DNA of 33,281 nt from Rhodospirillaceae bacterium (GCA_018699735.1 JABIRP010000353.1:1-33281); one strand, 5' to 3'; positions 1-9,257 are shown, numbered from the stretch's first letter. The notes: a model not told the origin generated them from the sequence alone. Numbers and translations are program-made.

Positions 1-126
1 AGTTCTAAAAATTCGACCAGCCTGTCGATCCGGGCAAGTGCGCGTTATGCACCAAGAACGGGTATCTGTTGGCCTCTGTGCGGTACTTGTCCTCGGTCGT
101 CGGCCACCAATAAGTTATTACCTTGG

Positions 127-3100
127 TCATTGCTTCAGCGAATTCAGCAAGGCCTCGGCGTCAATCAAATCCATTGTGTCAAAACCTTCGGTGAACCAGT
201 CATGGATCGGTTGCAAAAGGTTACGAGCATCGCCTATCTTTGCTTTTTGCGCCCACAAACGCGCGAGCCTTGTGGAGGTCCGAAGCTCCCAGGATTTGGC
301 GCCCTGGTTTTGGGCAATTTCCAATGATTTGAAAAAGAGTTTTTCCGCCTCCGTCGTATCATCTAGTCCACGCACAAAGATCAGCAACTCACCTTTCAGC
401 CGGTAGAGTTCTGCCTCGAACAATCGCTCGTTCGTGCGGTCCACATGCTCCATCGCCTCGTCCAAAAGAGCGAGAGCTTTAACGTACTGACCGTTGGCGG
501 CGTGAACCTCAATCATCTGAGCCATAGCGAGTGGCAGATGGAGAGAGGTTCCTGTTACCCGTAGATCCTCCAATCCCGTTTCCGCCAATGCTATCGCGTC
601 GCCATGCGCGCCCTGGAGGGACGCAATCCATCCCGCCTGGATCGTCCCAACCGCCTTCCATAGGGCCAAGCCCTGCTCGTTGGCCAAACTCAAAAGCGCG
701 GTATTGCTGGTGACGGCGGCGTCCAGATCGCGCCGAGTATGCGCGATCATCACGGCGCCGTAGAAGAGCACGTAGGCCATCGTGTTCGCATGGTTGATTT
801 CTCTGGAGTGGTCGACTGCGGCCTTGACCAGGGCGGAAGCCTGATCGGCGTAACCCATTAGATGCAACGTGCTGGCCTGGAACGCCATGCTGGCGGATTT
901 GGGGTTTTGCCCAAATTGGTATGTCGAGTCCTTGTGTTGCTCGTCATCGTACAAACCGATAGCCGTCTCGAATTCGGATCTTGCTGGCCCAAGTTCACCG
1001 CGGAAATAGTGGCTGACCGCCGTAATCCGGTGGCCCAGGACTTTTGGCAAGGATTCGTCCTGGGCATCTGCCATTTCCAGAAACCGATGCGCAAGATCCC
1101 GCGCCTCGTCGATTTTCGAGCCGATGAGATTGAAAACCCACTGCTGGTATAATACCGGAAACATCAGCGAGGGATCTTCAACCCTATTCGAAAGTTCCTG
1201 CGCGCGTTTGAACACCGCGCCGGTTTCCACAGCACCGTAGCCCTTGGTGGCAATCAACGGGCCGGCAAGCATCGTTTGCAGCTTGAGCTCACGAAGCGCC
1301 GATGCGTCATCGTCGGGCATTGCGCCGATAATGCTGATGCCGAAATTCAAATGCGCGATCGCCTCGGCGTTGGCGGACCGCTCAATCGACCTCTGGCCGG
1401 CCGTCTGCCAATAGTCGACCGCGCGATCTCTAACATTCGCTTCGCTGTAGTGATGGGCCAGAAGTTCGGGGTGGGCTTCGACGATATCCGGGAACTTCGT
1501 CTCCAGGAGCTCGGCGACCTGCTGGTGATAGTGTTGCCGCGGACGACGCAGGAGCGATCCGTAGGCGGCGTCCTTCACCAACGCATGTTTGAAGACATAC
1601 CGGGCATGCGGTGGTCGACCGCGCTGGTAAAGCAGTTCAGACTCGACCAATTGGCCCAATCCCTCCCGCAAGGTCGCGTCGCTGATGTTTGACAGACCCG
1701 AGATCATTTCATAGGCGAACTCGCGACCCAGGACCGAACCGATTTGTGCGAGTTCTCGCACCTGCGGTAGGTGATCCAGGCGGGCCATGAGCGATTCTTG
1801 CAGAGTATCGGGGATCGACAGCGATGATAGCGGTCCGGCCAGTTCGAAGTGATCGCCCGCATCGTGCAGGATATCGGATTCAAGGATGGTCTTGGTCAGC
1901 TCCTCGACATAAAGCGGCACACCATCGGTTTTGGTGACGATGTGATCTACGACTTCTTCCGGCAGAGGTTTAGCGCCGGCTATGCGCGTGACCAGCGCCT
2001 CGGCATGAGGACGCTCAAGACGATTGAGCGTGATTGGGGTGATGTAGGAGCGTGCTGGCCAAGGCGAGATAAATTCCGGCCGGGCTGTGGCGATGACCAG
2101 AAGCGCAGCGGTTGGGGCCTGTTCAATCAGCAGGCCCAGAAACTCCAAAGTCGAAGGATCGGCCCAATGCAAATCCTCCCAAAGCGTCAGAAGTGGTTGA
2201 TGCTCGGCTGTCTCAAGCAAGATTGCGATCAACGTATCTTGCGTTTGTCGTTTTAGCTGCTGCGGCGTTATCTCGATCGCTGGATATCGGTCGCTCGGCA
2301 CTTGTAACGAGAGAACAGACGCGATGAGTGGGACGGATTCACCTAGCGGCTGATCGTACCTTTCCAGTGTGGCCTCCAGCTTCGTCAGTTTGGCTTCGCT
2401 GTCGTCTTCCGGGCGCCATTTGGCCAACCGCTTGAGATATCCGATCATCGGATAAAGCGCGCTACTCGCGTGATAGGGTGAACAGCGAAAGGTAATGCGT
2501 TCCAACCCCTCTTGTCGGGCTTCGGCCTTTAGCCCGTCGATTAATACGCTTTTCCCTATCCCGGCCTCGCCACTGATCGTGACAACCTGGCCGCGTCCTT
2601 CCTCCCTTGTACTGGCCCAGGCTCGGCGCAATAGCCCGGTTTCCTCGTCTCGGCCGACCAAATTCGGCACTTCGGCCGCCCCATCCGTCTCATCGTCATC
2701 AACATCATCGACTAGGTCATCGACCATGCCTACAACGCCCCAAGTCTGGACCTGACCGGCAATACCCTTGAGGCCGTGTGAGCCAAGGTCTTGGTAAACA
2801 AAGGCGTCACCAGTCAGCTCCCTGGTTAAGCCACCAATCACCAAACCGTTGCGTTCGGCCACTCCCTGCAAACGAGCCGCCATGTTCGGCGCCTCGCCGA
2901 TGACGGTCCGTTCTTGTGCCATGCCTTCGCCGACGATCTCGCCGACCATTACCATGCCGGTCGCAACGCCGATCCGAACCGCGATATCGATCCCTTTATC
3001 GCGGCCCATGGTCCGGTTTAACGCCAGGATCGCTTCAATGATGGCCAGTCCGCTCCTCACAGCGCGCTCGGCGTTGCGCTCGAGGGATTTTGGGTAGCCA

Positions 3101-3621
3101 AAATACACCAGGATGCCATCGCCCATATATTTGGCGACGAAGCCTCCGTACTCTTGGATTAACTTGGTGCAAGTTTCCTGATAGGAACGGATGACGTCTT
3201 GCAGGTCTTCTGGATCGAGCTTGGTCGAGAGTTCGGTGGAATCCGCAAGATCGCAAAACATCACAGTCAGTGGCCTGCGCTCCGCCTCGGTTGATAGCGG
3301 CGCGGCACCCGTGTCAGCGTTGGCCGGCGCCGATTGCCCAACGCGTGATGTTGGTTCAGTCGGTTTGATAGCGCTCGGCGGATTGAGGGGCGGGAGCAGG
3401 CTTGCCGTTGAAGGTGTGTCAGCCGCTGGCCCACCACCAACCCAAACAAGATACTCACCATCGCGATCACTCGCCCACCGTCGGACCACGATGAGTTCAT
3501 GACGCAAGGCTTCCAGTTTTTCGTCATCCAGATCCATTTCCAGCCGAATCCAACGGTAGGAAACCTGTCGCTCGTTCAACAAGCGCCAGACGATTTTTTT
3601 GAGTGCGAGTCGGATGTTCAA
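127..3621 (-). CDS. Class III adenylate/guanylate cyclase fused to AAA-type ATPase and C-terminal TPR-like region
   Basis: 1164 aa ORF. Cyclase core 'LTVMFCDLADSTELS...GGFVAKYMGDGILVYFGYP', Walker A 'GEAGIGKS', Walker B-like 'LLTLWEDLHWADPS', helical repeat-rich C-terminus. Confidence 0.9.
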   Translation of the reverse strand: MNIRLALKKIVWRLLNERQVSYRWIRLEMDLDDEKLEALRHELIVVRRWASDRDGEYLVWVGGGPAADTPSTASLLPPLNPPSAIKPTEPTSRVGQSAPANADTGAAPLSTEAERRPLTVMFCDLADSTELSTKLDPEDLQDVIRSYQETCTKLIQEYGGFVAKYMGDGILVYFGYPKSLERNAERAVRSGLAIIEAILALNRTMGRDKGIDIAVRIGVATGMVMVGEIVGEGMAQERTVIGEAPNMAARLQGVAERNGLVIGGLTRELTGDAFVYQDLGSHGLKGIAGQVQTWGVVGMVDDLVDDVDDDETDGAAEVPNLVGRDEETGLLRRAWASTREEGRGQVVTISGEAGIGKSVLIDGLKAEARQEGLERITFRCSPYHASSALYPMIGYLKRLAKWRPEDDSEAKLTKLEATLERYDQPLGESVPLIASVLSLQVPSDRYPAIEITPQQLKRQTQDTLIAILLETAEHQPLLTLWEDLHWADPSTLEFLGLLIEQAPTAALLVIATARPEFISPWPARSYITPITLNRLERPHAEALVTRIAGAKPLPEEVVDHIVTKTDGVPLYVEELTKTILESDILHDAGDHFELAGPLSSLSIPDTLQESLMARLDHLPQVRELAQIGSVLGREFAYEMISGLSNISDATLREGLGQLVESELLYQRGRPPHARYVFKHALVKDAAYGSLLRRPRQHYHQQVAELLETKFPDIVEAHPELLAHHYSEANVRDRAVDYWQTAGQRSIERSANAEAIAHLNFGISIIGAMPDDDASALRELKLQTMLAGPLIATKGYGAVETGAVFKRAQELSNRVEDPSLMFPVLYQQWVFNLIGSKIDEARDLAHRFLEMADAQDESLPKVLGHRITAVSHYFRGELGPARSEFETAIGLYDDEQHKDSTYQFGQNPKSASMAFQASTLHLMGYADQASALVKAAVDHSREINHANTMAYVLFYGAVMIAHTRRDLDAAVTSNTALLSLANEQGLALWKAVGTIQAGWIASLQGAHGDAIALAETGLEDLRVTGTSLHLPLAMAQMIEVHAANGQYVKALALLDEAMEHVDRTNERLFEAELYRLKGELLIFVRGLDDTTEAEKLFFKSLEIAQNQGAKSWELRTSTRLARLWAQKAKIGDARNLLQPIHDWFTEGFDTMDLIDAEALLNSLKQ

Positions 3622-3745
3622 GAATTCAGACTTTCATCTCAAGTTAAACAGCAATTAAGGCTGTGGAAAATCCGGGCGCACCTTGGATCCTCCACAAATC
3701 TATGTCGATTTTGAAAGGAGCGCAAAACACCAGTCCGCCAACTTG

Positions 3746-4582
3746 TCAGGCCGCTTTCGGTGTGCTGACCAGATTGGCGTTGCCGCTGCCTGAGCTTTGA
3801 GTGTAGGGGCCGTACTGTAGGCCCACCAGGTCACCGGAACTCTCACGCATCGCCTCCATTGCACCCAGCATGGTGTAGAGGATGCGGCCACCCATTTCGG
3901 CGGTGGCATCGATCACGTAACGCGGTGCAAATGCCAACAAGCCATCGAGGTCGCCGGCCTCGACCAACTCGATGAACTGGCGGTCGAGGGCCTGTTCGGG
4001 ATCCGTCGGCCAAAGGGCTGGGCCGCGCCGCACCTTGTGTGCCAGCGCGCAACTGGCGACGAAGACGACCTGTTGGCCGCGGTCCACGGCGACTTTGTGG
4101 ATCAATCTGCCGACTTGCCGATTTTCTTCCAGATCAGAGCAAACGACCGTCGGCAACGGCACGAACGGGATCTCGCCATTCGGGTCGATATGTTTGATCG
4201 GAAGCATGGTGCCGTAATCAAAACGGAAGTTGGGATTGTTGTTGACGCCGCAGGGCACATCCAGACCCTTAATCGCGTCTGTCAGGGCATTGGCGAAACC
4301 CGGCTCACCGGTACGCTTGTAAGGAATTCCAGCGAACAAATCCGGGGCCTCGTCGGCGATGCAGACGCCTTCATGCACCGCGTGACTGGCGGCATACCAC
4401 GGGAAGGTGCTGACCCAATGGGCCGATTGCAACACGATCACGTCGGGCTTCAGAGCACGAATGACCTCGCCCATTTCGTACTGACTTTGGATCAGGGGTT
4501 TGACGAAATCCGGCGCGTTTTCCGGGTCACCCATGCGTGGGGTGTGGGGGGCCAATACGCTCGCAATTACACCTCCAGCCAT
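3746..4582 (-). CDS. LigB-family (class III) extradiol ring-cleavage dioxygenase
   Basis: 278 aa; N-terminal 'VIASVLAPHTPRMGD', 'KPDVIVLQSAHWVSTFP', 'NPNFRFDYGTMLPIKHI', 'VVFVASCALAHKV', resembling the LigB/AmnB/HpaD-type fold. Adjacent to a ring-cleavage-type ALDH. Confidence 0.8.
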   Translation of the reverse strand: MAGGVIASVLAPHTPRMGDPENAPDFVKPLIQSQYEMGEVIRALKPDVIVLQSAHWVSTFPWYAASHAVHEGVCIADEAPDLFAGIPYKRTGEPGFANALTDAIKGLDVPCGVNNNPNFRFDYGTMLPIKHIDPNGEIPFVPLPTVVCSDLEENRQVGRLIHKVAVDRGQQVVFVASCALAHKVRRGPALWPTDPEQALDRQFIELVEAGDLDGLLAFAPRYVIDATAEMGGRILYTMLGAMEAMRESSGDLVGLQYGPYTQSSGSGNANLVSTPKAA

Positions 4583-4607
4583 GGCCGGTCTCCTCAGAAT
4601 TTAAGGT

Positions 4608-6068
4608 TCAAAGCTTGATGCACACGTTACGCAACTCGGTGTAGAACTCCAGCGAATGGACGCCGCCCTCGCGCCCGATGCCCGACTGCTTGGATCCGCC
4701 GAACGGTGTGCGCAAATCGCGCAAGAACCAGCTGTTCACCCATATGATCCCGGCCTCCATTTTGCTCGCGACCCTATGGGCACGGCTCAAATTCTCGGTC
4801 CAGATCGCACAGGCTAGTCCATAGGGCGTCTCGTTGGCGAGACGGACCACTTCGTCCTCCGCATCAAAGGGTTGGATATGGCAGCAGGGGCCGAATATTT
4901 CCTCGCGCACGATGGCGCTATTTTCGCCTAGGCCGGTCCAAATCGTCGGCTCGACCCAGGCGCCGTTCGCCTGTTCACCCGGCATATCAGGCACGCCGCC
5001 ACCGGTGATGACGATCGCGCCCTCGATCTTGGCTTTCTCGTAGTAAGACAGCACCTTTTCCTGATGCTCCTTGGAAATCAACGGGCCGAGATTGACGCTG
5101 TCGTCATCTGGGGCACCCAGTTTCAGCTTTTCCGCTGCCGCCTTCAAACGGGCGACAAACTCGTCAAAGATCGGCCGCTCGACATAGACCCGCTCGGTGC
5201 CGAGGCAGACCTGGCCGCAATTCGCAAAGACCGAACGCATGGTGCCTTCGATCGCCTTGTCTAGGTCGCAATCGGCGAAGATCAAGGCCGGGTTCTTGCC
5301 GCCAAGCTCGAACGAGACGTCGCGAACACCGACTGCCGCCTCGCGCATGATCGCTTCGCCAGTGCGGGTTTCGCCGGTGAAGGTTATGGCGTCGACGCCC
5401 GGATGGCGGGTCAGGAACTCGCCAGCAGAATTCGACCCGAAGCCGTGGACGACATTGAAGACGCCGGCTGGAATGCCAACCTCATTCATCACTTCGCCCA
5501 GCAGGGTCGTCGTCGCCGGGGTTTCTTCCGACGGCTTGACAACCACGGTGTTGCCGCAGGCCAGCGCCGGGCCAACCTTCCAGGTCATCAGCAGCAAAGG
5601 CAGGTTCCACGGGCTGATCACGCCGATCACACCTTTCGGCACCCGGATAGCGTAGTTCAATGCGCCGGTACCATCGGGGGTATCGAGGTGAAAACTCTCG
5701 GTCGCTTCGCCTTTTACCGCGTCGGCGAAGACCGAGAAATTGGCGGCGCCGCGCGGGATGTCGATATGGCTGGCTAGCGAGCGTGGCTTGCCTGTATCGG
5801 CAATTTCAGCGTCGAGGAACTCGTCGAAACGCCGGTTGATGCCGGCCGCGACCGCGTGCAGTAGTTCCGAGCGCTTGGCTGTCGCCATGCTACCCCATTC
5901 GCCGTCAAGCGCGCCACGCGCGGCGCTGACCGCTGCGTCGATCTCGGCCTCGCCGCCCTCATGCACCATGCCGATTAACGACAGATCGACCGGCGAGCGG
6001 TTCTCGAAGGTTTTTCCGCTGGCGCTCGATACGAATGCGCCGTTGATGAAATGCTTGAATTCGCCCAT
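4608..6068 (-). CDS. Aldehyde dehydrogenase, 2-hydroxymuconic semialdehyde dehydrogenase-like
   Basis: 486 aa ALDH: 'SPWNLPLL', 'FELGGKNPALIFADCD', catalytic 'NCGQVCLGTERVYV', C-terminus 'WFLRDLRTPFGGSKQSGIGREGGVHSLEFYTELRNVCIKL' typical of HMS dehydrogenases (DmpC/XylG/AmnC type). Confidence 0.85.
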   Translation of the reverse strand: MGEFKHFINGAFVSSASGKTFENRSPVDLSLIGMVHEGGEAEIDAAVSAARGALDGEWGSMATAKRSELLHAVAAGINRRFDEFLDAEIADTGKPRSLASHIDIPRGAANFSVFADAVKGEATESFHLDTPDGTGALNYAIRVPKGVIGVISPWNLPLLLMTWKVGPALACGNTVVVKPSEETPATTTLLGEVMNEVGIPAGVFNVVHGFGSNSAGEFLTRHPGVDAITFTGETRTGEAIMREAAVGVRDVSFELGGKNPALIFADCDLDKAIEGTMRSVFANCGQVCLGTERVYVERPIFDEFVARLKAAAEKLKLGAPDDDSVNLGPLISKEHQEKVLSYYEKAKIEGAIVITGGGVPDMPGEQANGAWVEPTIWTGLGENSAIVREEIFGPCCHIQPFDAEDEVVRLANETPYGLACAIWTENLSRAHRVASKMEAGIIWVNSWFLRDLRTPFGGSKQSGIGREGGVHSLEFYTELRNVCIKL

Positions 6069-6172
6069 CGTGCCCTTGCCTGATCGATCGGATTGACTGG
6101 TCTTCTTTTAGGGATTCTTGGTCCGTGTTCGTGGCTCGGTACGGGCGCGATCCGGGTTTGGGGAGACGCTCT

Positions 6173-7282
6173 TCAACCCCAGACCTCGTCAGAGATTTCC
6201 TTGACCAAAAGCAACTTGGCTTTCTGCTCATCCTCGGAAATATCGTTACCCTCGACCGTGCTGGAAAACCCACATTGCGGGCTCAGAGCCAGATACTCCA
6301 TGTCGACATATTTGGATGCTTCTTCGATCCGGCGCTTGATCTCGTCCTTGCTTTCGAGTGCGCGAACCTTAGTCGAGATCAGGCCGAGCACGACGGTCTT
6401 GCCCTTTGGCACGAAACGCAAAGGCTCGAAGCCGCCAGAACGCTCATCGTCGTATTCGAGGAAGTAGCCATCGACGTTCATTTCCTGGAACAACGCCTCT
6501 GCGACCGGGTCATAACCGCCTTCGGCAACCCAGGCGCTTTGGAAGTTACCGCGACACAGATGTATGCAGATCGCCATGTCGTCCGGCTTGTCGGCGATGG
6601 CGTCGTTGACCATGCGGGCATAGAGATGCGGCAGAAGGGCCGGGTCCTCGCCCATATCGCGCACGCGCTGATGCTGGGCCGGGTCGCAAAGATAGGCGAG
6701 GTTGGTGTCATCGAACTGTAGGTAGGTGCAGCCGAGCGCTCCCAAATCGGCAAGCTCGCCCTGATAGGCTTTGGCCAAGTCGCGGAAAAAATCCTCCATG
6801 TCGGGATACGCCGTCTCATCGACCGCGTTTCGACCGCCGCGGAAATGCAACATGGTCGGTGACGGGATGGCAATTTTCGGCGTGCCTTTGGTGATCGATT
6901 TGAGATATTTGAAATCCTCGGTGACGATACCGCCGCTGCGCTTCAGCTCGCCACTGACCCGCATGCTCGGTGGTGAGAACTCGATCTGAGCGGTCTTGGT
7001 GTGAAATTTGACGGGCAGGCCGCCTTTTACCTCGACGCCTTCAAGCTTCTCCAGGAAATCGATGTGGAAAAAAGTGCGGCGATGCTCGCCATCGGTGATG
7101 CCTTGCAGACCAACACTTTCCTGCATTGCTACGGCTTTTTTAATCGAAGCGTCTTCGGCGGCGCTGAGCTCGTCGGCGGAAATCTCGCCCTTGTGTCGTT
7201 TTGTGCGCGCCTCGAGCAATTCTGTTGGCCGAAGCAGGGAGCCGACATGGTCGGCTCTGAAGGGGGGATGTGCGGACATCAT
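6173..7282 (-). CDS. Cobalamin-independent methionine synthase-like (MetE C-terminal/YxjG-type) protein
   Basis: 'FRADHVGSLLRP' N-terminus; HxC 'CIHLCRGNF', downstream 'FLEYDDERSG' and 'LALSPQCGFSS' fit a MetE-type zinc site. Start chosen at 7282 (ATGATG preceded by GAGGAAG) rather than the ORF-track start 7315. Confidence 0.82.
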   Translation of the reverse strand: MMSAHPPFRADHVGSLLRPTELLEARTKRHKGEISADELSAAEDASIKKAVAMQESVGLQGITDGEHRRTFFHIDFLEKLEGVEVKGGLPVKFHTKTAQIEFSPPSMRVSGELKRSGGIVTEDFKYLKSITKGTPKIAIPSPTMLHFRGGRNAVDETAYPDMEDFFRDLAKAYQGELADLGALGCTYLQFDDTNLAYLCDPAQHQRVRDMGEDPALLPHLYARMVNDAIADKPDDMAICIHLCRGNFQSAWVAEGGYDPVAEALFQEMNVDGYFLEYDDERSGGFEPLRFVPKGKTVVLGLISTKVRALESKDEIKRRIEEASKYVDMEYLALSPQCGFSSTVEGNDISEDEQKAKLLLVKEISDEVWG

Positions 7283-7371
7283 GGTCGCTTCCTCATTTTC
7301 GCGGATTCTCGCCAACCGGGGTGTTTGAGGCCGTTGTTTGTGAATCCTGGAGTCAGATTGGCGAGAAGCTT

Positions 7372-7383
7372 ATTGGATCCAAT
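7372..7383. promoter_or_regulatory. VanO-type operator ATTGGATCCAAT (core of 14-bp palindrome TATTGGATCCAATA, 7371-7384)
   Basis: Perfect 12-bp palindrome about 90 bp upstream of the MetE-like start; identical copy at 8192-8203 upstream of the GntR gene. Confidence 0.8.
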
Positions 7384-7432
7384 AGGCTTCGACAAGACAG
7401 CATGAAGGTGTGCCCCTCAAGGTGGTTGAAGG

Positions 7433-8119
7433 TTAAGCGGAGGACGGTTTGGCGCCAAGCATTTCTGCGTACCGGATCGCGGCGTTGGCGTGCTCACGCA
7501 TAACGCTTTCCGCGCGTGCAGCTTGCCCTGAAAGGATCGCTTCGAAAATGATCCGGTGCTGCATGTGGGCGAAGCTCAGCCGCTTATATTCGATCTCCAG
7601 ATTCTCCTTGTCGATCGCAACAGATGCGACAGAGGCAAACGGCAGATTGTCGTTCCGCTTAAGTGCGACCTCGACGGCTAGGCTTCCACTGGCTGCGAGG
7701 ATCGTCGAATGAAACAGAACGTTCAAATCGTGATACTCGTCGATATCGTCTTCGATGAGGTAGCCCTTGGCGAGTAACCGGTCTCCGCGGGTTAGGCAGT
7801 CCTCCAATGTGTCTTGGGTTTCGGTGCCAAGGCCGTTCTCGGTGGCCAGTCTTGAAGCCAAACCCTCAAGAACACCGCGTACCTCAATTGCATTGGCGAT
7901 CTCGCTCGGATCGGTTTCGCGCACCATGTAACCGCGAGCACCGGCCTTGTGCAGCAGGCCCTCATGTTCCAGGGCGCGAAATGCCAGGCGGATCGGTGTT
8001 CGCGAGACGCCGAGCCGTTCCGATATCGGGATCTCCGCCAATCGCTGGCCCGGCGAAAGTTCGCCGCTGATAATGAGGTGCCGGAGTGTAACCAGAACCC
8101 GTTGCCCTTGCTTGCTCAT
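7433..8119 (-). CDS. vanR: GntR-family (FCD-type) transcriptional regulator, VanR-like
   Basis: 228 aa; wHTH 'LRHLIISGELSPGQRLAEIPISERLGVSRTPIRLAFRALEHEGLLHKAGARGYMVR' then 'IEVRGVLEGLASRLA'; resembles Caulobacter VanR as recalled. Palindrome ATTGGATCCAAT lies upstream. No vanAB in the window, so the symbol denotes family resemblance. Confidence 0.85.
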   Translation of the reverse strand: MSKQGQRVLVTLRHLIISGELSPGQRLAEIPISERLGVSRTPIRLAFRALEHEGLLHKAGARGYMVRETDPSEIANAIEVRGVLEGLASRLATENGLGTETQDTLEDCLTRGDRLLAKGYLIEDDIDEYHDLNVLFHSTILAASGSLAVEVALKRNDNLPFASVASVAIDKENLEIEYKRLSFAHMQHRIIFEAILSGQAARAESVMREHANAAIRYAEMLGAKPSSA

Positions 8120-8191
8120 GCTGCGCCGGCCGGTTGCCTAAAGTAATTTCTCCACATTAGTGCTCTCGTTTCACAAAAGCCATCTTGGCCG

Positions 8192-8203
8192 ATTGGATCC
8201 AAT
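8192..8203. promoter_or_regulatory. VanO-type operator ATTGGATCCAAT
   Basis: Perfect 12-bp palindrome about 70-80 bp upstream of the GntR/VanR-like start (8119, minus); identical to 7372-7383. Confidence 0.8.
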
Positions 8204-8250
8204 TGGACTTGATCTGACTTAATAGTTTCGAGCCATCGGCGGCACGCTTG

Positions 8251-8793
8251 TCAGGCTGGCGTGACTTCAAAGCGGCAGTGATCGTGACCCTCACCGGCGC
8301 AACTGACCTCCTTGGAACTGAGCGCCCAGCCGAGGTCGCGGCCGACCCAGTCGAGTGCTCCAGGAAACCAACCGGCGCACATATAACAGAGTTTGCTGCC
8401 GGTTTCAGCGCCGGTACCGCCGCTCAATTCACTACCGTGGTGCAATACAAAGCAGGAGTGCTCCAGGCGCACAAAGCCCAGGCCGGTCGCGGGGTCGATG
8501 CCGGCACCGTCGAATAGTCCACCGCCGCGCTGAGACATGCGTTTCATGTAGTGATGGAAGACCGTCATACCCGACAGGCCATGCGTTTTTGCCTCGGCCT
8601 CGCACCAGGTATATGCCGACTTGTATCCGGATCGATATAGCGAGGCGGCATACGCCTCACGACCAAGGGCGGCTTCTACCTCGAGGTGGTTGTTGACGAA
8701 GGAATGGCGCGGCAAGTAGAGCATGGGCATCCCATCGGTCGACCAGATCCCGGTTTCCGGATCGACCTCGATAGGCACTTGTGGTTTAGCCAT
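8251..8793 (-). CDS. V4R-like / XylR-N-terminal-like small-molecule sensing domain protein
   Basis: 180 aa; pattern 'LCYMCAGWFPGALDWVGRDLGWALSSKEVSCAGEGHDHCRFEV' is typical of V4R domains. No output domain visible. Confidence 0.7.
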   Translation of the reverse strand: MAKPQVPIEVDPETGIWSTDGMPMLYLPRHSFVNNHLEVEAALGREAYAASLYRSGYKSAYTWCEAEAKTHGLSGMTVFHHYMKRMSQRGGGLFDGAGIDPATGLGFVRLEHSCFVLHHGSELSGGTGAETGSKLCYMCAGWFPGALDWVGRDLGWALSSKEVSCAGEGHDHCRFEVTPA

Positions 8794-9157
8794 GAATTTG
8801 CCTTCCCGACTGATTGAAGGTTTTGACGCTCAACGATCATGTCGCCCGCTTTTGGTCGTGTCTATCGGCACAACGCTGCCAACAACGTAAATCGCCAATC
8901 GTCGGCGGTGTTCTGGTTGGCGACTGATATGTAACTGAGTGCGCGGGGGTGCGGGGTGGCAAATGGCTATACACGGAAATGATTTCAGTGTTTGATGATT
9001 GCACTAATTCGCCACATCAAATTCACGCAATTCGACGTGGAAGGCGGTTATGACAGGGGGCGACATGAACTCGGTTTGCCGGTTCAGGTGGGGAAACTTA
9101 AAACAAGATCGAAACAATCTTTCCAACCGGTGAACAGTGATGTGAAGGTTTACATTG

Positions 9158-9186
9158 AAAGACTGTGAGCATGACTGCCAGTCTTT
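9158..9186. promoter_or_regulatory. Inverted repeat AAAGACTG-N13-CAGTCTTT upstream of the AEP transporter operon
   Basis: Perfect 8-bp arms (9158-9165, 9179-9186), about 70 bp upstream of the ATG at 9258. Confidence 0.45.
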
Positions 9187-9257
9187 AAACATGCGATGCT
9201 ATCCAAACGGCTGACAATAACAGCCAACAAACACTAACGAGAGGGCAAGGAGTTAAT

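Noticed and set aside
8892-8923. TCGCCAA...TTGGCGA inverted repeat in the V4R/aepX intergenic region, and the nearby GTAAATCGCC resembling the phnX motif
   Set aside because: Only 7-bp arms, and the similarity to ATAAGTAAAATCGCT needs a gap; could be chance in GC-rich DNA.
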